The position numbers were made by a program, and so were the translations under genes. The notes beneath the pieces are model-generated. The model made no database searches. It was not told the origin of the DNA and saw nothing but the letters and a program-made list of their open reading frames with translations. This document shows, one piece after another, positions 18,023 to 26,181 of a stretch of DNA of 64,000 nt (position 1 is its first letter; each line of letters begins with the position of its first letter). The DNA comes from Pseudomonas sp. GGS8 (GTDB taxonomy: Bacteria > Pseudomonadota > Gammaproteobacteria > Pseudomonadales > Pseudomonadaceae): the NCBI RefSeq assembly GCF_024168645.1, contig NZ_JALJWF010000001.1, positions 921,001-985,000 on the forward strand, written 5' to 3'.

Positions 18023-19606
18023 TTAGTGATGCTCACGCGTTGCACGGAATTTCACGTCCGGCCAGCGTTCTTCCATCAGTGCCAGGTTGACCCGGGTCGG
18101 GGCCAGGTAGGTCAGGTGACCGCCGCCGTCGAGGGCGAGGTTTTCCACGGCCTTGTTGGTGAATTCCTCAAGCTTCTTCTTGTCGCCGGACTCGATCCAG
18201 CGCGCGGAATACACGGTGATCGGCTCGTAGGAGCACTCGACCTTGTATTCCTCTTTCAAACGGCTGGCGACCACATCGAACTGCAGCACACCGACGGCGC
18301 CGAGAATGATGTCGTTGCTGCGCTCGGGGAAGAACACCTGGGTGGCGCCTTCTTCGGCCAGTTGCTGCAAGCCTTGACGCAGTTGCTTGGATTTCAGCGG
18401 ATCACGCAGGCGTACGCGGCGGAACAGTTCCGGGGCGAAGTGCGGGATGCCGGTGAAACCCAGGGCTTCGCCTTCGGTGAAGGTGTCGCCGATCTGGATG
18501 GTGCCGTGGTTGTGCAGGCCGATGATGTCGCCGGCGAACGCTTCTTCCAGTTGCTCACGCTCGGAGGAGAAGAAGGTCAGCGCGTCGCCGATCCGCACGT
18601 CCTTGCCGGTGCGCACATGGCGCATCTTCATGCCCTTTTCGTATTTGCCGGAGCAAATGCGCATGAAGGCAATGCGGTCGCGGTGTTTCGGGTCCATGTT
18701 CGCCTGGATCTTGAACACGAAACCGCTGAACTTCTCTTCCACTGGCTCGACGGTGCGCTCGTTGGCGACACGGGCCAGCGGTTTTGGTGCCCAATCGACC
18801 ACAGCGTCGAGCACGTGATCGACACCGAAGTTACCCAACGCGGTACCGAAGAACACCGGTGTCAGTTGGCCGTCGAGGAATTCCTGTTGATTGAATTCAT
18901 GGCAGGCGCCCTGCACCAATTCCAGCTGCTCGATGAAACGCTCGTACTCGTCACCCAAGTGCGCGCGCGCTTCATCGGAATCGAGCTTCTCGATGATTTT
19001 GGTTTCGGTGCGCTCATGACCGTGGCCGGCGGTGTAGACGATGATGTAGTCGTCGGCGAGGTGATAAACACCCTTGAAGTCGCGGTAGCAACCGATCGGC
19101 CAGGTGATCGGCGCGGCCTTGATCTTCAGGACTGCCTCGATTTCGTCGAGCAGTTCGATCGGGTCACGGATGTCACGGTCGAGTTTGTTGATGAAGCTGA
19201 CGATCGGCGTGTCACGCAGACGGCAGACGTCCATCAGGGCGATGGTCCGTGGTTCTACACCCTTACCGCCGTCGAGGACCATCAATGCCGAGTCCACCGC
19301 CGTCAGGGTGCGGTAAGTATCTTCGGAGAAGTCTTCGTGGCCCGGGGTGTCGAGCAGGTTGATCATGTGGTCGCGATACGGGAACTGCATGACCGACGTG
19401 GTAATGGAAATACCCCGTTGTTTTTCCATTTCCATCCAGTCGGAGGTGGCATGGCGGTCGGACTTGCGAGATTTCACCGTGCCGGCTACCGCAATCGCCT
19501 TGCCCATCAGCAAGAGCTTCTCGGTGATGGTGGTCTTACCGGCATCGGGGTGGGAAATAATGGCGAAAGTGCGGCGTTTCGCGACTTCGGCGGCCTGTTT
19601 GGTCAT
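18023..19606 (-). CDS. prfC: Peptide chain release factor 3 (RF3)
   Basis: A translational GTPase of 527 residues that removes RF1/RF2 from the ribosome after termination. G1 SHPDAGKTT is at residues 18-26, G3 [10 protein letters not shown] near 83-92 and the G4 NKLDRD near 139. The effector region [10 protein letters not shown] is present. The C-terminal RF3 domain follows ([22 protein letters not shown], then [17 protein letters not shown]). Length matches RF3 (about 527-529 residues). It stands alone with its own terminator. Confidence 0.97.
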   Translation of the reverse strand: MTKQAAEVAKRRTFAIISHPDAGKTTITEKLLLMGKAIAVAGTVKSRKSDRHATSDWMEMEKQRGISITTSVMQFPYRDHMINLLDTPGHEDFSEDTYRTLTAVDSALMVLDGGKGVEPRTIALMDVCRLRDTPIVSFINKLDRDIRDPIELLDEIEAVLKIKAAPITWPIGCYRDFKGVYHLADDYIIVYTAGHGHERTETKIIEKLDSDEARAHLGDEYERFIEQLELVQGACHEFNQQEFLDGQLTPVFFGTALGNFGVDHVLDAVVDWAPKPLARVANERTVEPVEEKFSGFVFKIQANMDPKHRDRIAFMRICSGKYEKGMKMRHVRTGKDVRIGDALTFFSSEREQLEEAFAGDIIGLHNHGTIQIGDTFTEGEALGFTGIPHFAPELFRRVRLRDPLKSKQLRQGLQQLAEEGATQVFFPERSNDIILGAVGVLQFDVVASRLKEEYKVECSYEPITVYSARWIESGDKKKLEEFTNKAVENLALDGGGHLTYLAPTRVNLALMEERWPDVKFRATREHH

Positions 19607-19684
19607 GGGAAATCGCCTGGCGGTGATTCAAAAAAGGGCGGCGAGTATAGCTTAAAAAGTGATCTACGGACCACCGTTCACCCG

Positions 19685-19717
19685 TGTAGCAGCTGCCGAG
19701 CCCGCGAGGCTGCTACA
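19685..19717. repeat. REP-like palindrome TGTAGCAGC...GCTGCTACA
   Basis: TGTAGCAGCTGCCGAGCCCG meets CGAGGCTGCTACA in an imperfect stem of 33 bases. It is related to the GTAGGAGCTGCCGAAGGCTG family seen at 4555-4631. Confidence 0.65.
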
Positions 19718-19762
19718 GGGGCAAAACGGGATGCGGGGTGGCTAAATGCTGTTAATTATGGA

Positions 19763-19776
19763 ACCTTTTAAAAGGT
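19763..19776. promoter_or_regulatory. Perfect 14-bp palindrome, candidate operator
   Basis: ACCTTTTAAAAGGT is an exact self-complementary site about 210 bases before the GTG start of the osmoprotectant operon. The binding protein is unknown. Confidence 0.35.
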
Positions 19777-19982
19777 GGAGGCGTCCACTCCCCTGTTACG
19801 GCACTCGTACCAGGGGCTGAAAAATCAGCAAGTTAGCCTGACGAGGCTGCGCTTATGGCTCTATCTCATGCGGTTTCATCAGCATGAAGAGCTGCTTCTC
19901 GCGAACGTTATTTTCCCGGCAGCCAGGCATGGCATTGCCACTCGGGATTGCGTTTGCCGACAAAGAAAAAAGGAGTCCGCCT

Positions 19983-20699
19983 GTGGCTATTCGCTATGGC
20001 AAAGGGCTGACAGGAGGTGCGGTTGTCGTCGCCCTTCTGGCCCTGCTGGTCCACTGGATTGGCATCAACACGATCGAACAGTACCGCGACGATTTGTTGT
20101 TTTACCTGCAAGCTCATCTGATTCTCGTCCTCGTTTCCATGCTGGCCGCCCTTGTAGTGGGCATACCCGCCGGTATCTTCCTCAGCCGCCCGACCATGGT
20201 TGGACGCGCCGAACGCTTCATGCAGATCTTCAACATCGGCAATACCGTGCCGCCCCTTGCCGTACTGGCCATCGCCCTGGGCATCCTCGGCATTGGTAGC
20301 GGCCCGGCAATCTTCGCTTTGTTCCTGGCCTCGCTGCTACCGATCGTGCGCAACACCTATGAAGGGCTGAAAAACGTCCAGGGTTCGCTCAAGGAAGCCG
20401 CCGTCGGCATCGGCATGACCCCGACTCAGGTGCTGTGGCGGGTCGAATTGCCGAACGCCGTGCCGATCATCATTGGTGGTGTGCGTGTAGCGCTGGCGAT
20501 CAACGTCGGGACTGCGCCGCTGGCGTTCCTGATCGGCGCCAACAGTCTGGGCAGCCTGATTTTCCCCGGCATCGCCCTGAACAATCAGCCGCAACTGCTG
20601 CTCGGCGCGGCCTGCACCGCCCTGCTGGCCTTGCTGCTCGACGGTCTGGTGACACTCGCCAGCCGCCTCTGGCTCGAACGCGGCCTACGCCCGTCTTAA
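19983..20699 (+). CDS. Osmoprotectant (betaine/choline type) ABC transporter permease 1
   Basis: A permease of about 238 residues (BPD_transp_1). Segments run from GLTGGAVVVALLALLVHWIGI through HLILVLVSMLAALVVGIPAGIFL and further helices. The EAA-type loop is EAAVGIGMTPTQVLWRVELPNAVPIIIGGVR. I chose GTG 19983 because AAAGGAG lies 7 bases upstream; longer in-frame openings to 19884 lack membrane character. Order in this operon is permease, binding protein, permease, ATPase. It resembles OpuC/YehY-OsmW systems. It could form a heterodimer with the second permease. Confidence 0.85.
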   Translation: MAIRYGKGLTGGAVVVALLALLVHWIGINTIEQYRDDLLFYLQAHLILVLVSMLAALVVGIPAGIFLSRPTMVGRAERFMQIFNIGNTVPPLAVLAIALGILGIGSGPAIFALFLASLLPIVRNTYEGLKNVQGSLKEAAVGIGMTPTQVLWRVELPNAVPIIIGGVRVALAINVGTAPLAFLIGANSLGSLIFPGIALNNQPQLLLGAACTALLALLLDGLVTLASRLWLERGLRPS

Positions 20700-20719
20700 G
20701 CCTCGGCAAAGGAATTAAC

Positions 20720-21622
20720 ATGAAAAAAGTCTGCTTATTTTTAGGCTGCGTTCTGCTGTTCGCAGGAATCGCCCAAGCCGCTGAAAAACCCGTGATCCGC
20801 ATTGGCGCCCGGGTGTTCACCGAACAAACCCTGCTGGCGGAAATCACCTCCCAATACCTGCGCACCAAGGGTTACGACACTCAGGTGACCGGCGGTCTGG
20901 GCAGCAACCTGGCTCGCAGCGCCCACGAAAGTGGCCAGTTGGACCTGATGTGGGAATACACCGGTGTGTCGCTGGTGGCTTACAACCACGTCACCGAGAA
21001 GCTCGACAGCGCGCAGTCTTACGCCCGGGTGAAAGAACTCGACGCGAAAAAAGGCCTGATCTGGCTGACCCCGTCGAAGTTCAGCAACACCTACGCCCTC
21101 GCCCTGCCGGAAAACACCGCGAAGGCTTATCCGCAGATCAACACCATGAGCGAGCTGAACACGGTGTTGCAGGCTGAAGCGAAGACCAATCACCTCGTGG
21201 CACTGGACACCGAGTTCGCCAACCGTTCCGACGGTCTGGACGGCATGGTCGACCTCTACAACATGAACCTGACCCGCAACAACATCCGCCAGATGGATGC
21301 CGGGCTGGTCTACACCGCCCTGCGTAACGGCCAAGTGTTCGCCGGTCTGGTCTACACCACCGACGGTCGCTTGAACGCCTTCAAACTCAAGTTGCTCGAA
21401 GACGACAAGCATTACTTCCCGGATTACACCGCCGCGCCGGTGGTGCGCCAGGCCTACCTCGATGCCCACCCGAAACTCGCCGAAGAGCTCAAGCCACTGG
21501 CCGAACTGTTCGACGACGCCACCATGCGCCAGCTCAATGCGCGGGTCGATGTCGATCACGAAAGCCCTTCATCCGTTGCCGCCGATTTCCTGCGCCAACA
21601 TCCACTGCTGTCTGTTCAATAA
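20720..21622 (+). CDS. Osmoprotectant ABC transporter substrate-binding protein (OpuAC/OsmX-like)
   Basis: A periplasmic binding protein of 300 residues with a signal peptide of 20 residues ending AQA. The mature start KPVIRIGARVFTEQTLLAEITSQYL and the blocks GGLGSNLARSAHESGQLDLMWEYTG and NRSDGLDGMVDLYNM belong to the OpuAC family that binds glycine betaine, choline or related quaternary amines. MWEYTG carries aromatic residues of the kind used in the ligand cage. AAAGGA precedes the ATG by 6 bases. It sits between the two permease genes. Confidence 0.87.
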   Translation: MKKVCLFLGCVLLFAGIAQAAEKPVIRIGARVFTEQTLLAEITSQYLRTKGYDTQVTGGLGSNLARSAHESGQLDLMWEYTGVSLVAYNHVTEKLDSAQSYARVKELDAKKGLIWLTPSKFSNTYALALPENTAKAYPQINTMSELNTVLQAEAKTNHLVALDTEFANRSDGLDGMVDLYNMNLTRNNIRQMDAGLVYTALRNGQVFAGLVYTTDGRLNAFKLKLLEDDKHYFPDYTAAPVVRQAYLDAHPKLAEELKPLAELFDDATMRQLNARVDVDHESPSSVAADFLRQHPLLSVQ

Positions 21623-21640
21623 GGCAGAGGAGAAAAAGAC

Positions 21641-22294
21641 ATGGAATTTCTCAACGCCTTTTCCCATCTCGATTGGCCGCTAGTGCTGCACCTGACCTGG
21701 CAGCACATAACCTTGGTTGGCATCGCGGTAACGCTGGCGATCCTGGTCGGCGTGCCGCTGGGCATCCTGATGACGCGCTTCCCGACACTCGCCGGCCCGT
21801 TGCAAGCCAGCGCCACGGTGTTGCTGACCGTGCCGTCGATTGCGCTGTTCGGCCTGCTGCTGCCGTTCTACTCGAAATTCGGCCAGGGCCTGGGCCCGAT
21901 GCCCGCGATCACCGCGGTGTTTCTGTACTCGCTGCTACCGATCATGCGTAACACCTACCTGGCGTTGACCGGCGTCGAACCGGGCATTCGCGAAGCCGCA
22001 CGCGGCATCGGCATGACCTTCGGCCAGCGTCTGCGCATGGTCGAACTGCCGATTGCCGTGCCGGTGATCCTCGCCGGTGTCCGCACCGCCGTAGCGATGA
22101 ACATCGGCGTGATGACTATCGCCGCGACCATCGGCGCCGGTGGCCTCGGTGTGCTCATCCTCGCTTCCATCAGCCGCAGCGACATGTCGATGCTGATCGT
22201 CGGCGCGGTGCTGGTCAGCCTTCTGGCCATCTTCGCCGACCTGCTTCTGCAATGGCTGCAACGCACGCTGACTCCAAAAGGACTCCTGAAATGA
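21641..22294 (+). CDS. Osmoprotectant ABC transporter permease 2
   Basis: A permease of 217 residues. Helices include ITLVGIAVTLAILVGVPLGILM and ATVLLTVPSIALFGLLLPF. The coupling loop is EAARGIGMTFGQRLRMVELPIAVPVILAGVR, closely like that of permease 1. AGAGGAGAAAAAGAC lies just upstream. Its last four bases overlap the ATPase start (ATGA), so the two are coupled. Confidence 0.9.
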   Translation: MEFLNAFSHLDWPLVLHLTWQHITLVGIAVTLAILVGVPLGILMTRFPTLAGPLQASATVLLTVPSIALFGLLLPFYSKFGQGLGPMPAITAVFLYSLLPIMRNTYLALTGVEPGIREAARGIGMTFGQRLRMVELPIAVPVILAGVRTAVAMNIGVMTIAATIGAGGLGVLILASISRSDMSMLIVGAVLVSLLAIFADLLLQWLQRTLTPKGLLK

Positions 22295-23448
22295 TCGAAC
22301 TTCAAAACCTCAGCAAAACCTTTCAAAGCAACGGCAAAGATGTGAAAGCCGTGGACTCGGTGAGCCTGACCGTCAATGAAGGCGAGATCTGTGTGTTCCT
22401 CGGGCCATCGGGCTGCGGCAAGAGCACCACGCTGAAAATGATCAACCGGTTGATCAAACCGACTTCGGGCAAGATCCTGATCAACGGCGAAGATACCACC
22501 GACCTCGACGCCGTGACCCTGCGTCGCAACATCGGTTATGTGATCCAGCAGATCGGTCTGTTCCCGAACATGACCATCGAGGAAAACATCACCATCGTTC
22601 CGCGCCTGCTGGGTTGGGACAAACAGAAATGCCATGACCGCGCCCGCGAGTTGATGAGCATGATCAAGCTGGAGCCCAAGCAGTATCTGACCCGCTACCC
22701 CCGTGAATTGTCCGGCGGCCAACAACAGCGGATCGGCGTGATTCGCGCGCTGGCGGCGGATGCGCCGCTGTTGTTGATGGATGAACCGTTCGGCGCGGTC
22801 GACCCGATCAACCGCGAAATGATCCAGAACGAGTTCTTCGAGATGCAACGGGCGCTGAACAAGACCGTGATCATGGTCAGCCACGACATCGACGAGGCCA
22901 TCAAGCTCGGCGACAAGATCGCGATCTTCCGCGCCGGCAAACTGTTGCAAATCGACCACCCGGACACCCTGCTCGCGCACCCGGCGGACGACTTTGTCAG
23001 CAACTTCGTCGGCCAGGACAGCACGCTCAAGCGCCTGTTGCTGGTGAAGGCTGAAGATGCGGCGGACAACGCGCCGTCGGTGAGCCCGGAAACCCCGGTG
23101 GCCGAAGCCCTGGAATTGATGGACGAACTGGACCGGCGCTACGTGGTGGTGACCTGTGCCGAGAACAAGGCCTTGGGCTACGTGCGCCGTCGCGACCTGC
23201 ATCGCCAGACAGGCACCTGCGCGCAATACCTGCGCGAGTTCAACGCCACCGCGGCGTACGACGAGCATTTGCGCATCCTGCTGTCGCGCATGTACGAGTT
23301 CAACCGCTCGTGGCTGCCGGTGATGGATGCGGAGCGGGTGTTCCTTGGCGAAGTGACCCAGGAATCGATTGCCGAATACCTGAGCTCCGGTAAGTCCCGT
23401 GGGGGCAAGACCAGCATTGTTTCGCCTGCCGAGGCTGCTGTCGCCTGA
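22291..23448 (+). CDS. Osmoprotectant ABC transporter ATPase with C-terminal CBS domains
   Basis: An ATPase of 385 residues. Walker A GPSGCGKST is at residues 38-46, the Q-loop in IGYVIQQIGLFPN, the signature LSGGQQQRIGVIRAL near 145, Walker B LLLMDEPFGAVDP and the switch His in VSHDIDEA. After residue 255 comes a pair of CBS-like units (ETPVAEALELMDELDRRYVVVT and LRILLSRMYEFNRSWLPVMD). In OpuA-type transporters CBS domains sense ionic strength and gate transport, so this suggests osmotic control at protein level. The ATG at 22291 overlaps the preceding permease. Confidence 0.92.
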   Translation: MIELQNLSKTFQSNGKDVKAVDSVSLTVNEGEICVFLGPSGCGKSTTLKMINRLIKPTSGKILINGEDTTDLDAVTLRRNIGYVIQQIGLFPNMTIEENITIVPRLLGWDKQKCHDRARELMSMIKLEPKQYLTRYPRELSGGQQQRIGVIRALAADAPLLLMDEPFGAVDPINREMIQNEFFEMQRALNKTVIMVSHDIDEAIKLGDKIAIFRAGKLLQIDHPDTLLAHPADDFVSNFVGQDSTLKRLLLVKAEDAADNAPSVSPETPVAEALELMDELDRRYVVVTCAENKALGYVRRRDLHRQTGTCAQYLREFNATAAYDEHLRILLSRMYEFNRSWLPVMDAERVFLGEVTQESIAEYLSSGKSRGGKTSIVSPAEAAVA

Positions 23449-23456
23449 TATGACCC

Positions 23457-23602
23457 TGTGGCGAGGGGGCTTGCCCCCGTTGGGCCGCGAAGCGGCCCTG
23501 AAACCAGAGAACGTAATTGTTCTGATATACCGAGTACTCTGGTTCTACGACTGCTGCGCAGCCGAACGGGGCGGTGCGGCGTTCACAAGCCCCCTCGCCA
23601 CA
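23457..23602. repeat. Paired REP palindrome (REPIN), family GTGGCGAGGG
   Basis: Two inverted TGTGGCGAGGGGGCTTG units face each other, the left with the palindrome GGGCCGCGAAGCGGCCC and the right with CTGCTGCGCAG. The right unit carries an insertion (GGTGCGGCGTTCACA) before its end. Related elements are at 1849-1980 and 47161-47298. Confidence 0.85.
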
Positions 23603-23815
23603 AAGGCAGTGCAAATCCCTTCAAAATTCCTCATTCGGGGAACATCACACTGTCACGCAGGTCGGTTACATCAGTAGCTGTCAGGGACCGCACGACGGAA
23701 GCGTGCAAAAACGCGACATTTTTTGTTGATCTCAAGCCCCTCACGCCCTAAAGTTCGCGCCGAACGTCCATGCTGGAAACGATCCATCCGGCTCAAGTAC
23801 TGACGACGAGACAGC

Positions 23816-23852
23816 AAGGCCAAGGGAAGCACCGCCTCCCATGGCCTTTTTG
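23816..23852 (+). terminator. Terminator-like hairpin in the speC leader
   Basis: AAGGCCA-AGGGA pairs with TCCCA-TGGCCTT and is followed by TTTTTG. It lies about 105 bases before the speC start. It either ends an upstream transcript or attenuates speC. Confidence 0.65.
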
Positions 23853-23956
23853 CTTTCGGCGACATGCCTTGGGAAGTAGGCGAACCAAAGTGGGGATACG
23901 GAGGGCGTTCATTTGCACCCATTGATAATTTCAGTTTGCCAGTAGGAGTTCCCAGC

Positions 23957-25120
23957 ATGTCGATCAACGTCGAAGACTATTTCGCGCGCGAAACCTTCCA
24001 GAAAATGAAGGCCTTCGCCGACAAACAAGAAACCCCGTTCGTGGTGATCGACACCGCGATGATCGCCCAGGCCTATGACGACCTGCGTGCCGGTTTCGAA
24101 TTCGCCAAGGTCTACTACGCGGTCAAGGCCAACCCGGCCGTGGAAATCATCGACCTGCTCAAAGCTAAAGGCTCGAGCTTCGACATCGCCTCGATCTATG
24201 AGCTGGACAAAGTGCTGAGCCGTGGCGTCAGCGCCGACCAGATCAGCTACGGCAACACCATCAAGAAATCGAAAGACATTCGTTACTTCTACGACAAAGG
24301 CGTTCGCCTGTACGCCACCGACTCCGAAGCCGACCTGCGCAACATCGCCAAGGCAGCTCCAGGCTCGAAAGTCTACGTACGTATCCTGACTGAAGGCTCG
24401 ACCACGGCCGACTGGCCTTTGTCGCGCAAATTCGGCTGCCAGACCGACATGGCCATGGACCTGCTGATCCTCGCTCGCGACCTGGGCCTGGTGCCATACG
24501 GCATCTCGTTCCACGTCGGTTCGCAGCAGCGCGACATCAGTGTCTGGGACGCGGCAATCGCCAAGGTCAAAGTGATCTTCGAACGCCTGAAAGAAGAAGA
24601 CGGCATCCACCTGAAGCTGATCAACATGGGTGGCGGCTTCCCGGCCAACTACATCACCCGCACCAACAGCCTGGAAACCTACGCTGAAGAAATCATCCGC
24701 TTCCTCAAGGAAGACTTCGGCGACGACCTGCCGGAAATCATCCTGGAGCCGGGCCGTTCGCTGATCGCCAACGCCGGTATTCTGGTCAGCGAAGTGGTAC
24801 TCGTGGCGCGTAAATCCCGTACCGCTGTAGAGCGATGGGTGTACACGGATGTGGGCAAGTTCTCTGGCCTGATCGAAACCATGGACGAAGCCATCAAGTT
24901 CCCGATCTGGACCGAGAAGAAAGGTGAGATGGAAGAAGTGGTCATCGCCGGTCCAACGTGCGACAGCGCCGACATCATGTATGAAAACTACAAGTATGGT
25001 TTGCCGCTGAACCTGGCCATTGGTGATCGTTTGTACTGGTTGTCGACCGGTGCCTATACCACCAGTTACAGCGCGGTTGAATTCAATGGCTTTCCGCCGT
25101 TGAAGTCGTTTTACGTTTAA
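23957..25120 (+). CDS. speC: Ornithine decarboxylase, PLP fold type III
   Basis: A cytoplasmic enzyme of 387 residues that converts ornithine to putrescine, the entry to polyamine synthesis. The PLP lysine is K57 in YYAVKANP; the glycine loop GGGF is at 225-228 and EPGR at 264-267. The active-site cysteine from the opposite subunit is C335 in GPTCDSAD. This is the eukaryote-like alanine-racemase-fold family, not the large inducible E. coli type. TAGGAG 8 bases upstream and the family length fix ATG 23957. An in-frame extension from 23864 would add 31 residues of no evident function. Confidence 0.95.
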   Translation: MSINVEDYFARETFQKMKAFADKQETPFVVIDTAMIAQAYDDLRAGFEFAKVYYAVKANPAVEIIDLLKAKGSSFDIASIYELDKVLSRGVSADQISYGNTIKKSKDIRYFYDKGVRLYATDSEADLRNIAKAAPGSKVYVRILTEGSTTADWPLSRKFGCQTDMAMDLLILARDLGLVPYGISFHVGSQQRDISVWDAAIAKVKVIFERLKEEDGIHLKLINMGGGFPANYITRTNSLETYAEEIIRFLKEDFGDDLPEIILEPGRSLIANAGILVSEVVLVARKSRTAVERWVYTDVGKFSGLIETMDEAIKFPIWTEKKGEMEEVVIAGPTCDSADIMYENYKYGLPLNLAIGDRLYWLSTGAYTTSYSAVEFNGFPPLKSFYV

Positions 25121-25140
25121 CCAAACTCGCTTGCGCAAAA

Positions 25141-25171
25141 AGGCCCATGATTGCTCATGGGCCTTTTTTTA
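25141..25171. terminator. Bidirectional terminator between speC and the toxin-like island
   Basis: A perfect 10-bp stem AGGCCCATGA / TCATGGGCCT has a TTGC loop, seven T on the right and four A on the left. It terminates speC. On the minus strand it serves the 287-residue island gene, whose stop codon lies inside it. Confidence 0.92.
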
Positions 25172-26032
25172 TGCTTTTGACCAGATTTTAAGCTGCTCGG
25201 ATAGCACATCTATCTCTGCGACAGAGAGGCTAATACCGCTCAACTTCAACACCAAACCACCTAAATTCATTTTCATATTACGCGCGATCAACTCTCGGCC
25301 AGCGGACTCCGAAAAATACCGAAGCCCAAACAAAAAATCATTCATGTTATTGATTGCCGAAGAAGCTTGACGGTAAATCTTCTCTAATTCTACCCACTGT
25401 GCCTTCGGTGTCATTTGTTTCATTCCCGGCAAAAACACCCCGCCACGGAAATTATAATTATCAAGCTTTGTCTGGCCTGTGTGGCATCGACACATATCCA
25501 ATGCCAGCGTATCGATAAAATTGAAAAAGATAGTATGAATATCCAGGTGCAACTCTCGCACCTGATTCTTTACTTCTCCCACATCGGACCCAAGATAGAT
25601 CAAACGGAGCGCCAACTCGTGCAATAGTCCGTCGACATTCGTCGGGGGCAGAGCGATAAACTTATCCGAGGCGAATAATGTAAATTTCCGATGATCAAGG
25701 CTATTAACGGGCATTCGCATACCCTTACCTGGTGCGTCTTTGATCGCCGTACGCAACTCTTCGAAAAAAACACTCACATCAGATATAACATTGTCACATT
25801 GACGATCAAGTTTCTGGACTTCACTGGCCAGTCTACTTAAATAGCCCACACTAAATGAAGACAACACCTTCAGCTTTGCGTCATCGGGTGGTGCGACCAA
25901 TGTATGGCCCTGCTGTCTCCATGTCGCTGAAGCATTATTCATCAGGTCCAGTACAGGAGGCAGCAAAACAAGGAAATCCAAATAATTCTTGAGGTATACA
26001 AAATGGTGACGCTGAAGTAGAAAACCAAACAT
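25169..26032 (-). CDS. Helical protein, probable partner of the XaxA-like toxin gene
   Basis: A 287-residue, largely helical protein that I cannot place firmly. A short hydrophobic patch FVYLKNYLDFLVLLPPVLDLM is at about residues 11-31. It is followed by amphipathic helices (KLKVLSSFSVGYLSRLASEVQKLDRQCDNVISDVSVFFEEL and IIFFNFIDTLALDMC-like). No signal peptide. ATG 26032 has TAGGAGGTGAT directly before it, one of the best Shine-Dalgarno matches in the window. A longer frame from TTG 26170 has no ribosome site. It lies 149 bases after the 763-residue gene on the same strand and is equally AT-rich. It may be the B subunit of a binary toxin, a third component, or an immunity protein. Confidence 0.65.
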   Translation of the reverse strand: MFGFLLQRHHFVYLKNYLDFLVLLPPVLDLMNNASATWRQQGHTLVAPPDDAKLKVLSSFSVGYLSRLASEVQKLDRQCDNVISDVSVFFEELRTAIKDAPGKGMRMPVNSLDHRKFTLFASDKFIALPPTNVDGLLHELALRLIYLGSDVGEVKNQVRELHLDIHTIFFNFIDTLALDMCRCHTGQTKLDNYNFRGGVFLPGMKQMTPKAQWVELEKIYRQASSAINNMNDFLFGLRYFSESAGRELIARNMKMNLGGLVLKLSGISLSVAEIDVLSEQLKIWSKA

Positions 26033-26096
26033 ATCACCTCCTACAATCCAAGTTTCTATGCGTGCGGGGATCAGACAGTCGAACGACTCTAAACTG

Positions 26097-26119
26097 CCTG
26101 ACCCATTGTGGCGGTCAGG
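26097..26119 (-). other. Hairpin between the two island genes
   Basis: CCTGACC / GGTCAGG forms a perfect 7-bp stem with a 9-base loop. There is no T-run. It could stabilise the upstream message or set the ratio of the two products. Confidence 0.4.
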
Positions 26120-26181
26120 TTTAAACACCGGACAGCACAGTTCAGCAATGCCTACGCTTACACAAGGCAATAACGTGCTCG

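Larger units (their letters stand above)
19607..19982. other. Divergent intergenic region between prfC and the osmoprotectant operon
   Basis: A gap of 376 bases with both promoters. It holds a small REP-like palindrome (19685-19717) and a perfect 14-bp palindrome ACCTTTTAAAAGGT at 19763-19776. I see no further gene. Confidence 0.5.
23449..23956. other. Intergenic region upstream of speC
   Basis: A 508-base gap. The left part is a paired REP element (23457-23602). The right part is the speC leader, which includes a terminator-like hairpin at 23816-23852. No convincing gene is seen; the in-frame opening from ATG 23864 is discussed under speC. Confidence 0.5.

Noticed and set aside
17885..19771. 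A 628-residue open frame antisense to prfC
   Set aside because: It is the complement of a conserved GTPase gene in a GC-rich genome where long antisense frames are common. It has no ribosome site and no recognisable domain.
23864..23956. N-terminal extension of SpeC from ATG 23864
   Set aside because: The length and motif spacing of ornithine decarboxylase and a good Shine-Dalgarno support ATG 23957.
26033..26170. Extended N-terminus of the 287-residue island gene from TTG 26170
   Set aside because: There is no ribosome site, while ATG 26032 has a near-perfect one.
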